Assembly (NCBI RefSeq): GCF_000425745.1
Contig: NZ_AUEA01000015.1
Coordinates: 1 to 64,000, forward strand
Reading direction: 5' to 3'
Source of the DNA: Pseudomonas cremoricolorata DSM 17059 = NBRC 16634
GTDB lineage: Bacteria; Pseudomonadota; Gammaproteobacteria; Pseudomonadales; Pseudomonadaceae
Length of the DNA: 64,000 bases
The notes under the pieces are model-generated. The model saw nothing but the letters and a program-made list of their open reading frames with translations. It was not told the origin of the DNA and made no database searches. Each line of letters begins with the position of its first letter. The stretch's first letter is position 1. Positions 1 to 10,164 of the stretch are shown piece after piece. Made by a program: the position numbers and the translations under genes.

Positions 1-70
1 ATTCGCAGCTCACGAACATCACATATCCGAATTCGCTGGCACGTTCACAGAACGCACCGGCTACCGAATT

Positions 71-187
71 TCTTGACGACCATAGAGCATTGGAACCACC
101 TGATCCCATCCCGAACTCAGCAGTGAAACGATGCATCGCCGATGGTAGTGTGGGGTTTCCCCATGTGAGAGTAGGTCATCGTCAAGA
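71..187 (+). rRNA. rrf: 5S ribosomal RNA
   Basis: The stretch has the terminal complementary ends typical of 5S rRNA (CTTGACGAC near the start, GTCGTCAAG-like at the end) and the conserved internal segments CCGAACTCAG and GAGAGTAGG. It closely matches remembered Pseudomonas 5S genes, apart from a few base differences. The 70 bases before it would be the 23S-5S spacer, so the window opens at the 3' end of an rRNA operon. Exact ends are uncertain by a few bases because they are set by processing. Confidence 0.95.
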
Positions 188-196
188 TTCATTTCG

Positions 197-238
197 CAAA
201 ACCCCTATCTGCGCGAGCAGGTAGGGGTTTTGTCTTTT
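197..238 (+). terminator. Intrinsic terminator of the rRNA operon
   Basis: A stem of about 16 bp (arms 197-212 and 217-232, loop GCGA, one G-T wobble) is followed by a T-rich run. It lies ten bases after the 5S gene on the same strand, so it ends rRNA transcription ahead of recC. Confidence 0.9.
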
Positions 239-346
239 CTGGTCATTAAAAAATCAGCGTGCAAGCCTCATGAGCTGTGGAACTGCGGTTGCTCCGCTCA
301 GGGACAGATGGCATCGTTTCCCTTTGACTCCCACCAGGTAGCCCTA

Positions 347-3300
347 ATGTCGCAGTTCGAATCCATCACCCCAGGATTCATGGTGATCCACGGTAATCGC
401 TCTGATGACCTGCGCAGCCTGGTGGTGGAATGGATGCGTCGCTACCCCTTGCGTCCACTGGAAAACGAAGTCGCTCTGGTACAGAGCAACGGCATCGCGC
501 AATGGCTGAAAATGGCCCTGGCAGCAGACGTCGACGAGGGCGGTTGTGGCGTGGCGGCGGCTGTCGATGTGCAACTGCCAGGCAGTTTTCTCTGGCGGCT
601 GTACCGCGAGGTGCTGGGTCGCTCGGAGATTCCGGAAACCTCCGTGCTGGATAAAGGCCCGCTGACCTGGCGACTCATGCGTCTGCTGCCAACGGTCATG
701 CAGCAGCCGCTGTTCGCACCGCTGGCGCGCTTCCTTCGTGATGACCAGGACATGCGCAAGCGCTATCAGTTGTCGCAGCGCCTTGCAGATCTGTTCGATC
801 AGTATCAGGTCTACCGCGCCGATTGGCTGGAAGACTGGGCCGCTGGCCGCTACCAGTTGCGCAATGGCCGCGATCAGCTACGGCCGCTCAGCGAAGCCAG
901 CCAATGGCAAGCCGCGTTGTGGCAAGCCCTGCTCGATGATGTGGGTGCCGAAGGCATGGCGCAAAGCCGAGCGGGTGTGCATCAGCGCTATATGGAAACG
1001 CTGCTTTCGGCCGAGACGGCTCCGCCCGGGTTGCCGACCCGGGTCATCGTTTTTGGTATTTCTTCGCTGCCCGCGCAGGTGTTGCATGCGCTGGCCGGGC
1101 TGGCCCGATTCAGTCAGGTGCTGTTGTGTGTACATAACCCGTGCCGCCACCATTGGGCAGACATCGTCGCCGATAAAGAACTACTCAGACGCGAATACCG
1201 CCGGCAAAGTCGCAAGCCCGGCATGCCGCTGCAACTCGATGCCACCAGCCTGCATCAGCATGCGCAACCGCTGCTGGCCGCTTGGGGCAAGCAGGGCAGG
1301 GACTATATCGCCCTGCTCGACGAATTCGACCAGCCCGACAGCTACAAAGGCGCATTCAGCGACGGCAAGATCGACCTCTACAGCGACGAGCACGCCGACA
1401 CGCTGCTCAACCAGTTGCAGAACGACATTCTCGAACTGCGCCCACTGGCTGAAACCCGTGAGCACTGGCCCGCGATCGATCCGGCAAGCGATCGATCCGT
1501 GCGCTTCCATGTCGCCCACAGCGCGCAGCGCGAAGTCGAGGTGCTGCACGACCAACTGCTCGAACACTTTTCCCGTAACCCACAGCTCAAGCCCCGCGAC
1601 ATCATCGTCATGGTGCCGGATATCAACGGTTATGCACCGCACATCCGCGCCGTCTTCGGCCAGGTGCCGCGGGAGGACAAACGCTTCATTCCGTTCACCC
1701 TCAACGATCAGGCACAACGCGGTCGCGAACCACTGCTCATCGCCCTCGAACACCTCCTGCACCTGGCCGACAGCCGTTTCGCCGTGGGTGAAATTCTCGA
1801 TCTGCTAGACGTACCGGCGGTGCGTGCGAAGTTCGACATCCCCGAGCAATCCCTGGCCACCTTGCACGGCTGGATCGAAGGTGCGGGCATTCGCTGGGGG
1901 TTGGATGCACGCCAGCGCGAAGCACTGGGTCTGCCAGGACAGATGGAGCAGAACAGTTGGCGCTTCGGCCTGCGCCGTATGTTGCTGGGGTATGCGGTAG
2001 GTGCTGGCGAAGGCTTCGCCGGGGTCGAACCCTATGACGAAGTGGGAGGGCTTGACGCGACCCTGATCGGCCCCTTGTTCGCCCTCATCGACCGTCTCGA
2101 TCACTGGTATCAGGCACTGCTGGAACCGGCCACGGCGCCAGTCTGGAGCCAGCGCCTGCAGGGCCTGCTCAACGACTTCTTCAAGCCCGAGGACGAGCAC
2201 AGCGAGTTGCTGCTGATTCAGCTCGACGAGCTGCGCGACCAGTGGCTGCGCACCTGTGAGTCGGTCGAACTGGAGGAGTCCCTGCCGGTCACGGTAGTAC
2301 GTGAGGCCTGGCTGGCCGGGCTCGATCAGGGCGGCCTCAACCACCGGTTCCTCGCCGGGTCGGTGAATTTCTGCACGCTCATGCCGATGCGTGCGATTCC
2401 CTTCGAGATGGTCTGCCTGCTGGGTATGAACGACGGTGACTACCCGCGCGTTCAGCAGCCACTGGATTTCGACCTGATGGCCAGCGATTACCGACCGGGT
2501 GATCGTTCGCGCCGGGAAGATGACCGTTACCTGATGCTCGAAGCGCTGCTTTCAGCGCGCCAGCAGCTGTACATCAGCTGGGTGGGGCGCAGTATTCGCG
2601 ACAACAGCGAGCGTCCGCCCTCGGTACTGGTCGGGCAACTGCGTGATCATCTGGCCGCCGGCTGGCACTTGGCCGATAGCGTCTCAGAGGACAAGACCCT
2701 GCTCGAAGCGCTGACCCTCGAACACCCGCTGCAACCCTTCAGCATCCGTTACTTCCAGCAAGGCCAGCCGGCGCTGTTCAGCTATGCCCGTGAGTGGCAG
2801 GCAGTGCACGAGCCTCACTCGCTAGCAGGCGAGGATGAGCGACTGGTTGCCTTCGAGCCGGAGGGGCCGCTGGCGCTCGAGGTGCTGAGCAATTTCCTGC
2901 GCAACCCGGTGAAACACTTCTATACCCAGCGCCTGAAGGTGCATTTCGAGCAGGTGCAAGGCGCGCTGGAAGAAGCCGAGCCGTTCACCCTCGATGGACT
3001 GCAGCATTACACCCTGAGCAGTGATCTGCTCGAAACCATCCTCAGCGAAGGTGAAGGTGCTCTGCCAGAACGGCTGCGCAACCAGGCAAGCAGGCTGCAA
3101 GGCAGTGGACGACTGCCCATGGCCGGCTTCGGCGAGTCGCTGCAGGCCGAGTTGATTGCGCCCCTGCCAGATCTGATCGAGCGCTATCAGGCGTTGCTCA
3201 CGCGATGGCCGACGCCGCTGGACAGCGCCCTGCCGTTGTCTTTCAGCGCCCACGGCCTGCAGGTAGAGGGCTGGCTGGCGGGTGTGCATGAGGGCGCCGA

Positions 3301-3811
3301 TGGCAGCCTGTTGCGGGTGACGCTGCTGGCCAATGCGATCAATACCAAGAGCGGGCGCAAATGGCCGCGACTGATCGACAGCTGGGTATACCATCTGGCG
3401 GCGTGCAGCGAGGGACTGGCATTGCATACGGCAGTGGTTGCGGCCGATACCACGCTGCTGCTGGCGCCGCTGGACGGCGAAACGGCCCGCGTCGCGCTGG
3501 CCGATCTGTTGCTGGGGTGGCGGCACGGCATGTCGCAACCTTTGCCGGTGGCGCCGCGCACTGCGTTCGCGTTTCTCGGCGCAAAAGACCCAGACGCTGC
3601 CCTCAAGGCCGCGCAGGTGGCCTACGAAGGCTCGGAATTCGCCAAGGGTGATGCCGGCGAGCGCAGCCGTGACATGGCCCTGGCCCGGCAGTATCCGGAC
3701 TTCGCCGCACTGTGCGCCGACGAGTCGTTCGAAGGCTGGGTGCAAGCGCTTTATCAACCGCTGTTCAGCGCCCCGTGGGTCGATGCGCAGGCCCAGGAGA
3801 AAACCCGATGA
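347..3811 (+). CDS. recC: Exonuclease V (RecBCD) subunit gamma, RecC
   Basis: RecC is the scaffold subunit of the RecBCD helicase-nuclease that processes DNA double-strand ends and recognises Chi. The 1154-residue product is close to the E. coli length (about 1120). Its start (VIHGNRSDDL, then ALVQSNGIAQWL) matches the RecC N-terminal helicase-like fold, and the C-terminal third resembles the inactive nuclease-like domain. I chose the ATG that gives MSQFESITPG, eight bases after a weak AGGT. Upstream in-frame starts run back into the rRNA terminator, and an ATG eleven codons later (before VIHGNR) is an alternative. The stop overlaps the recB start (ATGA), so the two are translationally coupled. 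It is the first gene of recC-recB-recD. Confidence 0.96.
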   Translation: MSQFESITPGFMVIHGNRSDDLRSLVVEWMRRYPLRPLENEVALVQSNGIAQWLKMALAADVDEGGCGVAAAVDVQLPGSFLWRLYREVLGRSEIPETSVLDKGPLTWRLMRLLPTVMQQPLFAPLARFLRDDQDMRKRYQLSQRLADLFDQYQVYRADWLEDWAAGRYQLRNGRDQLRPLSEASQWQAALWQALLDDVGAEGMAQSRAGVHQRYMETLLSAETAPPGLPTRVIVFGISSLPAQVLHALAGLARFSQVLLCVHNPCRHHWADIVADKELLRREYRRQSRKPGMPLQLDATSLHQHAQPLLAAWGKQGRDYIALLDEFDQPDSYKGAFSDGKIDLYSDEHADTLLNQLQNDILELRPLAETREHWPAIDPASDRSVRFHVAHSAQREVEVLHDQLLEHFSRNPQLKPRDIIVMVPDINGYAPHIRAVFGQVPREDKRFIPFTLNDQAQRGREPLLIALEHLLHLADSRFAVGEILDLLDVPAVRAKFDIPEQSLATLHGWIEGAGIRWGLDARQREALGLPGQMEQNSWRFGLRRMLLGYAVGAGEGFAGVEPYDEVGGLDATLIGPLFALIDRLDHWYQALLEPATAPVWSQRLQGLLNDFFKPEDEHSELLLIQLDELRDQWLRTCESVELEESLPVTVVREAWLAGLDQGGLNHRFLAGSVNFCTLMPMRAIPFEMVCLLGMNDGDYPRVQQPLDFDLMASDYRPGDRSRREDDRYLMLEALLSARQQLYISWVGRSIRDNSERPPSVLVGQLRDHLAAGWHLADSVSEDKTLLEALTLEHPLQPFSIRYFQQGQPALFSYAREWQAVHEPHSLAGEDERLVAFEPEGPLALEVLSNFLRNPVKHFYTQRLKVHFEQVQGALEEAEPFTLDGLQHYTLSSDLLETILSEGEGALPERLRNQASRLQGSGRLPMAGFGESLQAELIAPLPDLIERYQALLTRWPTPLDSALPLSFSAHGLQVEGWLAGVHEGADGSLLRVTLLANAINTKSGRKWPRLIDSWVYHLAACSEGLALHTAVVAADTTLLLAPLDGETARVALADLLLGWRHGMSQPLPVAPRTAFAFLGAKDPDAALKAAQVAYEGSEFAKGDAGERSRDMALARQYPDFAALCADESFEGWVQALYQPLFSAPWVDAQAQEKTR

Positions 3812-6800
3812 GCCAGCCCACTCCACGCCCGTTGGCGCTGACCTTCCCGCTGCGCGGCAGCCAACTGATCGAAGCCAGCGCCGGCACTGGCAAGACCTTC
3901 ACCATCTCCGCGCTGTACCTGCGTCTGGTGCTCGGCCACGGCGGCGAGCAGAGCGGCTTTGGGCGCGAAGTGCTGCCGCCGCAGATTCTGGTGGTGACCT
4001 TCACCGATGCCGCCACCAAGGAACTGCGCGACCGCATTCGCGCGCGCCTGGCACAAGCGGCGCAGTTCTTCCGCGCTGAAATCGACACCCCCGACCCGCT
4101 GCTCGAGCAGTTGCGCGACGATTACCCAGACGATGCCTGGCCGCTGTGCGCCAGCAAGCTGGATGCCGCAGCGCAGTGGATGGACGAGGCGGCGGTATCG
4201 ACCATCCACGGCTGGTGCCAGCGCATGCTGCGCGAGCACGCCCTGGACAGCGGCAGCCTGTTCACCCAGACATTGGAAACCGATCACAGCGAGCTGCTCA
4301 ACGAGGTCATGCGCGATTACTGGCGACAGTTCTGCTACGCCATGGCCGGCGAGACCCTGAGCTGGGTGCGCGAGCAGTGGAAGTCGCCTGCAACGCTGCT
4401 GGGCCGGGTCAAACCGATGCTCGGCAGCGCTGGCGAGCTCGATGAAAAGGCTGATCCGGCACGTCATATCGAGGGCGGCCTGGGTCAACGCAGGCAGGCG
4501 CTCGAGACGATCAAGGCGCCATGGGGCGAGTGGGTCGAACAATTGCGTGCGCTGTTGCAGCAGGCGGTAGCGGCTAAGACGGTCGATGCGCGCAAGCTGC
4601 AACCGCGCTTCTTCGAGCCCTGGCTTGAGAGCCTGGCGCAATGGCAGGCAACCCCTGAAAACACCCTGCTGGACATCGGCAAGGGCTTCGAGCGCCTCAC
4701 CCCGCAGGGGCTGGCCGAAGCCTGGAAGGGCGAGCCGCCCAGCCATCCGGCACTGGATGACATGCTCACCCTGCGCGAGCGCTTGCAGCAACTGCCCGAC
4801 CCCGGCGCCGACGCACTCGCCCACGCTGCGGCCTGGGTGGCGGCGCGCTTTGAAAGCGAAAAGCGTCGGCGCGCAGAAATGGGTTTCGACGACATGCTGC
4901 TGCGCCTCGACGCAGCCTTGCGCGGCGATGCCGGCGAGGCGCTGGCGCAGGTGATTCGCGAACAGTTCCCGGTGGCCTTGATCGACGAATTCCAGGACAC
5001 TGACCCGGTGCAATACCGCATCTTCGAACGCATCTACCAGATCGAGCAGAACCGCAAAGACCTCGGCATCTTCCTCATCGGCGACCCCAAGCAGGCGATT
5101 TATGCCTTCCGTGGAGCCGACATTCACACCTACCTGCGCGCGCGGCGTGCCAGCACCGGGCGCCTGCACAGCCTGGGCACCAACTTCCGCTCGACCAAGC
5201 CCATGGTCGCGGCAGTCAACCAGGTGTTCGAGCACGCCGAGCGCAGAGCCACTGGGCAAGGCGCTTTCCTGTTCCGTGACGGCGACGACAACCCGGTGCC
5301 GTTTCTGCCGGTGGCGGCCCAGGGGCGTAAAGATGCCCTGGCCGTGCGAGGTCAGCCGCAAGCGGCCCTGACCTTCTGGCAGTTGCCCAGCGAAAAACCG
5401 CTGGCCAAAGGCACCTACCGCGATCAGTTGGCGCCAGCCTGTGCCAGCGAGATCGTGCGCCTGCTGCAACTGGCCAAGCTCGGCCAGTGCGGCTTTGTCC
5501 AGGCAGACGGCACCCAGCGTCCGCTGGCCCCGGCCGATATCGCCATTCTCGTGCGCGATGGCGGTGAGGCCCGCGCCATTCGCATGCAGTTACGCCTGCG
5601 CGGCGTACGCAGCGTGTATCTATCCGACAAGGAATCGGTGTTCCGCAGCCAGGAGGCGGTCGATGTACTGGCCTGGCTGCGCGCCTGCGCCGAGCCGGAT
5701 GCCGACCGCCTGCTGCGCGCCGCGCTGGCCAGTGTCACCCTGGCGCGCCCGTTGGCCGAGCTGGATGCGCTGAACCGCGACGAGCTGGCCTGGGAGCGGC
5801 GCGTCATGCAGTTCCGTGACTACCGCGCGCTGTGGCGCAGTCAGGGCGTACTGAGCATGCTGCGGCGGCTGCTGCACGACTTCCAGTTGCCCGTGCGGCT
5901 CACCGCCAGAGGCGACGGCGAGCGGGTGCTGACCAACCTGCTGCACCTGACCGAACTGTTGCAGCAGGCTTCGTCCGAGCTGGACGGGGAACAGGCGCTG
6001 GTGCGCTACCTGAGCGAGCGCCTCACCAGCGAGGTCGACGGCGGCGAAGAGCAGGTGGTGCGTCTGGAAAGCGACGAACAACTGGTCAAGGTGGTGACCA
6101 TCCACAAGTCCAAGGGTCTGGAATACCCCCTGGTGTTCCTGCCGTTCGTGTGCAACACGCGGCCGGTGGATGGCAGCCGTCTGCCCGTGGCCTGGCACGA
6201 CCAGGACGGTGAACTGCGCCTGACCATGACCCCGGATGAAGCGGTGATCGCCGCCGCCGACGACGAGCGTCTGGGTGAAGACCTGCGTCTGCTCTACGTG
6301 GCCCTGACCCGTGCCCAGTATGCCTGTTGGCTGGGCGTTGCCGACCTCAAGCGCGGTCGCGAGAGCCGTTCGCTGCTGCATCGTTCGGCACTGGGTTACC
6401 TGCTGGGTGGCGGTGTGCCGCTGGACGACTCCACAGGCCTGGCCGGCTGGTTGAACGACATGGCCCAAGGCTGCCCGGCGCTGACCGTGCAAGGCCTGCC
6501 CGAGGTCGACGAGCAGCTGTACGTGCCGGTGCGCAGCGAGCAGCATTTGCAGCCGGCGCGCGAGCCGGGCCGACGCGCCGCCGAGCACTGGTGGATCGCC
6601 TCGTACAGTGCCCTGCGCATTGCCGACAGTATCAGCGGTGACTGGGCGCCGGACAGTCTGCTGGCGCAGAACCTGCTCGACGACGAACCGCTGGCCCACG
6701 CCGATGAGTTTTATCCCGAACAGGGTTCGATCCACCAGTTTCCCCGTGGCCCGCATCCCGGGACCTTCCTCCACAGCCTGCTGGAGTGGGCGGCGCGCGA

Positions 6801-7503
6801 GGGTTTCGCGGCCCTGACTGAGCAACCCGAGGCACTGCGTGATGGCGTCGCCCGGCGCTGCGCGACCCGCGGCTGGGAGGGCTGGATACCGACCCTGGAA
6901 GCCTGGCTGAGCCATTTGCTGACGGTGCCGATGCCGGCGGGCGAGGGTACCGAAGTGCGCCTGTGCGAGCTGGGCGATTACCGTTTCGAGATGGAGTTCT
7001 GGTTCGCCAGCCGTGAGGTCGATGTGCTGCGCCTGGATACCCTGGTGCGCCAGCATACCTATCATGGCGCGCCCCGCGCGGCGGCCGAGAGCGGTCGCCT
7101 CAACGGCCTGTTCAAAGGCTTCATCGACCTGTGCTTCGAGCACGAAGGCCGCTATTACGTCGCCGACTACAAATCCAACTGGCTGGGCGCCGAGAACGCC
7201 AGCTACTCGCCGGCGGCCATGGAGAGCGCCATGCTCGAACACCGTTACGACCTGCAATGCGTGCTCTACCTGTTGGCGCTGCACCGCCAGCTCAAAGCCC
7301 GTCTGCCGGATTACGATTACGACCGCCACATCGGCGGGGCGCTGTTCATCTTCCTGCGCGGGCTCAGCGCGCGCAGTCGCGGCGTGCACTTCAGCCGCCC
7401 GCCCAGGGCGCTGATCGAAGAACTCGACCTGCTGTTCCAGGGCAAGCTGCATACCCTGGCCACCGCGGCCCAGACTGACCTGTTCGGCGAGGCGTACCCA
7501 TGA
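3808..7503 (+). CDS. recB: Exonuclease V (RecBCD) subunit beta, RecB
   Basis: RecB is the 3'-5' SF1 helicase and the only nuclease of RecBCD. The 1231-residue product shows Walker A ASAGTGKT (about residues 23-30), the UvrD-type motif II DEFQDTDP (about 393-400), motif III/IV residues around LIGDPKQAIY, motif V/VI elements (TIHKSKGLEYPLVF, LLYVALTRAQ) and the RecB-family nuclease signature VADYKSNWLG (about 1118-1127) with its metal-binding Asp and catalytic Lys. Helicase and nuclease active sites therefore appear intact. The ATG lies inside the recC stop and the gene's own TGA overlaps the recD start, both as ATGA junctions, which points to fixed stoichiometry of the complex. Confidence 0.97.
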   Translation: MSQPTPRPLALTFPLRGSQLIEASAGTGKTFTISALYLRLVLGHGGEQSGFGREVLPPQILVVTFTDAATKELRDRIRARLAQAAQFFRAEIDTPDPLLEQLRDDYPDDAWPLCASKLDAAAQWMDEAAVSTIHGWCQRMLREHALDSGSLFTQTLETDHSELLNEVMRDYWRQFCYAMAGETLSWVREQWKSPATLLGRVKPMLGSAGELDEKADPARHIEGGLGQRRQALETIKAPWGEWVEQLRALLQQAVAAKTVDARKLQPRFFEPWLESLAQWQATPENTLLDIGKGFERLTPQGLAEAWKGEPPSHPALDDMLTLRERLQQLPDPGADALAHAAAWVAARFESEKRRRAEMGFDDMLLRLDAALRGDAGEALAQVIREQFPVALIDEFQDTDPVQYRIFERIYQIEQNRKDLGIFLIGDPKQAIYAFRGADIHTYLRARRASTGRLHSLGTNFRSTKPMVAAVNQVFEHAERRATGQGAFLFRDGDDNPVPFLPVAAQGRKDALAVRGQPQAALTFWQLPSEKPLAKGTYRDQLAPACASEIVRLLQLAKLGQCGFVQADGTQRPLAPADIAILVRDGGEARAIRMQLRLRGVRSVYLSDKESVFRSQEAVDVLAWLRACAEPDADRLLRAALASVTLARPLAELDALNRDELAWERRVMQFRDYRALWRSQGVLSMLRRLLHDFQLPVRLTARGDGERVLTNLLHLTELLQQASSELDGEQALVRYLSERLTSEVDGGEEQVVRLESDEQLVKVVTIHKSKGLEYPLVFLPFVCNTRPVDGSRLPVAWHDQDGELRLTMTPDEAVIAAADDERLGEDLRLLYVALTRAQYACWLGVADLKRGRESRSLLHRSALGYLLGGGVPLDDSTGLAGWLNDMAQGCPALTVQGLPEVDEQLYVPVRSEQHLQPAREPGRRAAEHWWIASYSALRIADSISGDWAPDSLLAQNLLDDEPLAHADEFYPEQGSIHQFPRGPHPGTFLHSLLEWAAREGFAALTEQPEALRDGVARRCATRGWEGWIPTLEAWLSHLLTVPMPAGEGTEVRLCELGDYRFEMEFWFASREVDVLRLDTLVRQHTYHGAPRAAAESGRLNGLFKGFIDLCFEHEGRYYVADYKSNWLGAENASYSPAAMESAMLEHRYDLQCVLYLLALHRQLKARLPDYDYDRHIGGALFIFLRGLSARSRGVHFSRPPRALIEELDLLFQGKLHTLATAAQTDLFGEAYP

Positions 7504-9557
7504 ACGATCCGTTCGCTGCTGTCGACCTGCCGGCACCTTCCCTGAATACCACGGCCGAACTGTTCGTCGTGTTGCAGCGCTGGGTCGAGCGTGGCTGGTT
7601 GCGCCCGCTGGACGTCGCCCTGGTGCGCTTTCTGGCCGAGCATGCGGCGCCGGCGCAACCGCTGGTGCTGCTCGCGGCGGCGCTGACCAGCCACCAGCTT
7701 GGCCACGGGCATGTCTGTCTTGACCTGGCGCAGACCTTGGCCGAACCCGATTTCGCCCTCTCGCTGCCACCTGAGGGTGAAGACAGCCATACCGTGGAAA
7801 TCCTGCCCTCGAGCGTTATGGCCCAGGTGCAACTGGGGCCATGGCTCGATGCCCTGAACGCCTCCAGCCTGGTTGCGCAGGGTGAGCATGGCCCGCGTGA
7901 CCGGCCCCTGGTGCTCAGCGGCGAGCGCTTGTACCTGCGCCGCTACTGGGCCTACGAGCGGGCGGTGGAAAGCAATTTGCGCAAGCGCCTGGCCTTGCCG
8001 GTGGAGGTTCCGCACGACCTGCCGACGCGCCTGGCGGCGCTGTTTCCTCCTGCCGCCGAGGTGCGCATCGACTGGCAGAAGCTCGCCTGTGCCCTGGCCA
8101 CGCGCGCGGCGCTGAGCATCATCACTGGCGGCCCTGGTACCGGCAAGACCACCACCGTGGTGCGTCTGCTGGCGCTATTGCAAGGGCCACGGGTGGCGGC
8201 CGAGCGGCCACTGCGCATTCGCCTGGCCGCGCCGACCGGCAAGGCGGCAGCACGGCTTACCGAGTCCATCGGCGCCCAGGTGCAGGGCCTTGATGTCGAT
8301 CCGTCGATCAAGGCACGCATTCCCACCGAGGTGACCACGGTGCATCGTCTGCTTGGCAGCCGACCCGGCACCCGACACTTCCGTCATCACCGCGGCAATC
8401 CGCTGCCGCTGGATGTGCTGGTGGTCGACGAAGCCTCGATGATCGACCTGGAAATGATGGCCAACCTGCTCGAAGCCCTGCCGCCCAAGGCCCGCCTGGT
8501 GCTGCTCGGCGACAAGGACCAACTGGCTTCGGTCGAGGCCGGCGCGGTACTGGGTGACCTGTGCCGCGATGCCGAGGCGGGCTTCTACAGCCCGGCTACC
8601 TGGGCCTGGCTGGAGACGATCAGCGGCGAACACCTCGATACCAGCGGCCTGCATGAGGGCGATGAGCGGCGCCACGCCCTGGCGCAGCAGTTGGTGATGC
8701 TGCGCCATTCACGGCGCTTCGCCGAAGGCAGCGGCATCGGCGAACTGGCCCGGGCGGTCAACGAGCAGCGTGCCGGCGATGCCCGTCGCGTACTCACCGA
8801 TGCGCGCTTCACCGATATCGCCAACTGCCGCCTGCAAGGCGAGCAAGACACCGCGCTCGATCGCCTGCTGATCAGCGGCAGCGCCCAGGGCCGCAGCCAG
8901 GCCGCAGGCTACCGGCGCTATTTCGACACGCTGCAGCAGCAGCGCCCGGCGGTGACCACAGCACTGGCCGATCCGGCCTGGCAGCACTGGGCCGCCGAAG
9001 TGCTCAGCGCGTTCGATCGCTTCCGCATCCTCTGCGCCGTGCGCAAAGGGCCATGGGGCGTCGAGGCGATCAACCAGCGTGCCACCCGCGCTCTGCAGGC
9101 GGCCGGCCTGATCGAAGGTGAGCACCCGTGGTATGAAGGCCGCCCGGTGCTGATCACCCGCAACGACTACGGCCTGGGCCTGATGAACGGCGACATCGGC
9201 ATCACCCTGCGCCTGCCCGAAGCCGAGCACAGCGAGCGCTTCACCCTGCGTGTGGCCTTTCCCCGCAACGACGGCCAGGGCGGCGTACGGCTGGTGCTGC
9301 CCAGCCGCCTCAACGATGTCGAAACCGTCTACGCCATGACCGTGCACAAATCCCAGGGCTCGGAGTTCGAGCACACCGCGCTGATCCTCCCCGATGTGCT
9401 CAACCCGGTACTGACCAAAGAGCTGGTCTACACCGGCATCACCCGCGCACGCACCTGGTTCACCCTGGTCGAGCCACGGGCCGGGGTGTTCGAGGAGGCG
9501 GTGAAGCGTCGGGTGCGGCGGTTGAGTGGGTTGATGTTGGGGGAGGGTGTGGGCTGA
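7500..9557 (+). CDS. recD: Exonuclease V (RecBCD) subunit alpha, RecD
   Basis: RecD is the 5'-3' SF1B helicase of RecBCD. The 685-residue protein has Walker A GGPGTGKTTT (about residues 209-218), a DExx-type box VVDEASMID (about 308-316), LLGDKDQLASVE, and the late helicase motif TVHKSQGSEF (about 613-622). It is somewhat longer than E. coli RecD (about 608), mainly in the middle. The start overlaps recB (ATGA). It is the last gene of the operon; a weak hairpin follows the stop. Confidence 0.96.
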   Translation: MNDPFAAVDLPAPSLNTTAELFVVLQRWVERGWLRPLDVALVRFLAEHAAPAQPLVLLAAALTSHQLGHGHVCLDLAQTLAEPDFALSLPPEGEDSHTVEILPSSVMAQVQLGPWLDALNASSLVAQGEHGPRDRPLVLSGERLYLRRYWAYERAVESNLRKRLALPVEVPHDLPTRLAALFPPAAEVRIDWQKLACALATRAALSIITGGPGTGKTTTVVRLLALLQGPRVAAERPLRIRLAAPTGKAAARLTESIGAQVQGLDVDPSIKARIPTEVTTVHRLLGSRPGTRHFRHHRGNPLPLDVLVVDEASMIDLEMMANLLEALPPKARLVLLGDKDQLASVEAGAVLGDLCRDAEAGFYSPATWAWLETISGEHLDTSGLHEGDERRHALAQQLVMLRHSRRFAEGSGIGELARAVNEQRAGDARRVLTDARFTDIANCRLQGEQDTALDRLLISGSAQGRSQAAGYRRYFDTLQQQRPAVTTALADPAWQHWAAEVLSAFDRFRILCAVRKGPWGVEAINQRATRALQAAGLIEGEHPWYEGRPVLITRNDYGLGLMNGDIGITLRLPEAEHSERFTLRVAFPRNDGQGGVRLVLPSRLNDVETVYAMTVHKSQGSEFEHTALILPDVLNPVLTKELVYTGITRARTWFTLVEPRAGVFEEAVKRRVRRLSGLMLGEGVG

Positions 9558-9566
9558 GGCGGGTTA

Positions 9567-9593
9567 GGGTGCTAAGGCAGCGGCTGAGCACCC
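9567..9593 (+). terminator. Hairpin after recD
   Basis: Seven-base arms GGGTGCT and AGCACCC enclose a 13-base loop, ten bases after the recD stop and between convergent genes. It has no T-run, so it is a weak or partial terminator. Confidence 0.4.
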
Positions 9594-9623
9594 ACACAGA
9601 AGCACGAAGCAACCTGGGCGTTT

Positions 9624-9995
9624 CTAGCCTTGGAGCAGCTGTTTCTTCTGAACCGAAAACTCCTCGTCGGTCAGAACTCCCCGCTCTTTGAGGGCTGCAA
9701 GCTTTTCAAGCTCATCCGCTACAGAAACATGCTCTTGAGCAGGTGCCGTTGTGCCAGTGGAGCGAGCAATAGCTTTGATCGACTCCAGATGACGTTCATT
9801 TTCCGCTGCCAGGTGAGCCTCCCGGGCAGACTCCTTGTTCAGGTCACTCACGATCAGAACGATGATGAGCCCGAGCAGTGGCGAGGTGATGACCGAGAGT
9901 AGAGTGAATCCCCAAAAACTACGTCCTTTCGAGTTTGCCAGCATGCCTACTCCAGCGGACAACACGAGCCAAAAAACGATAATCATGAATCCCAA
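9624..9995 (-). CDS. Small membrane protein with C-terminal SHOCT domain
   Basis: The 123-residue product begins with two predicted membrane segments (about residues 3-19 and 28-50), followed by a charged helix and a C-terminal SHOCT motif (DELEKLAALKERGVLTDEEF pattern, about 91-118). SHOCT is a short domain often found at the ends of membrane or nuclease proteins and thought to mediate oligomerisation; no precise function follows. The start is TTG: AGGGAG lies eight bases upstream, whereas the in-frame ATG three codons later would be about 17 bases from it. It is a single gene convergent with recD. Confidence 0.75.
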   Translation of the reverse strand: MGFMIIVFWLVLSAGVGMLANSKGRSFWGFTLLSVITSPLLGLIIVLIVSDLNKESAREAHLAAENERHLESIKAIARSTGTTAPAQEHVSVADELEKLAALKERGVLTDEEFSVQKKQLLQG

Positions 9996-10164
9996 GATAA
10001 TTTCTCCCTGGCGTCTAAAGCCTTAAAGTTGAAAGCAAATGGTAGCATGATGACATCATCGTCAAAAGCTGTCGGTCAGCCAGACACGTGGCGCCAACCC
10101 CCTTTCACCAGGTCGTCGCGCGTCAGTGCTATCAGCTGTGGGTAAGCCTCTCTACACCTTCGAG

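Noticed and set aside
230..346. Extended N-terminus of RecC
   Set aside because: The extra 39 codons begin inside the rRNA terminator and show no family similarity.
3754..7770. Long minus-strand frames (571 and 716 codons) over recB and recD
   Set aside because: Antisense to genes with clear helicase motifs; composition typical of antisense GC-rich frames.
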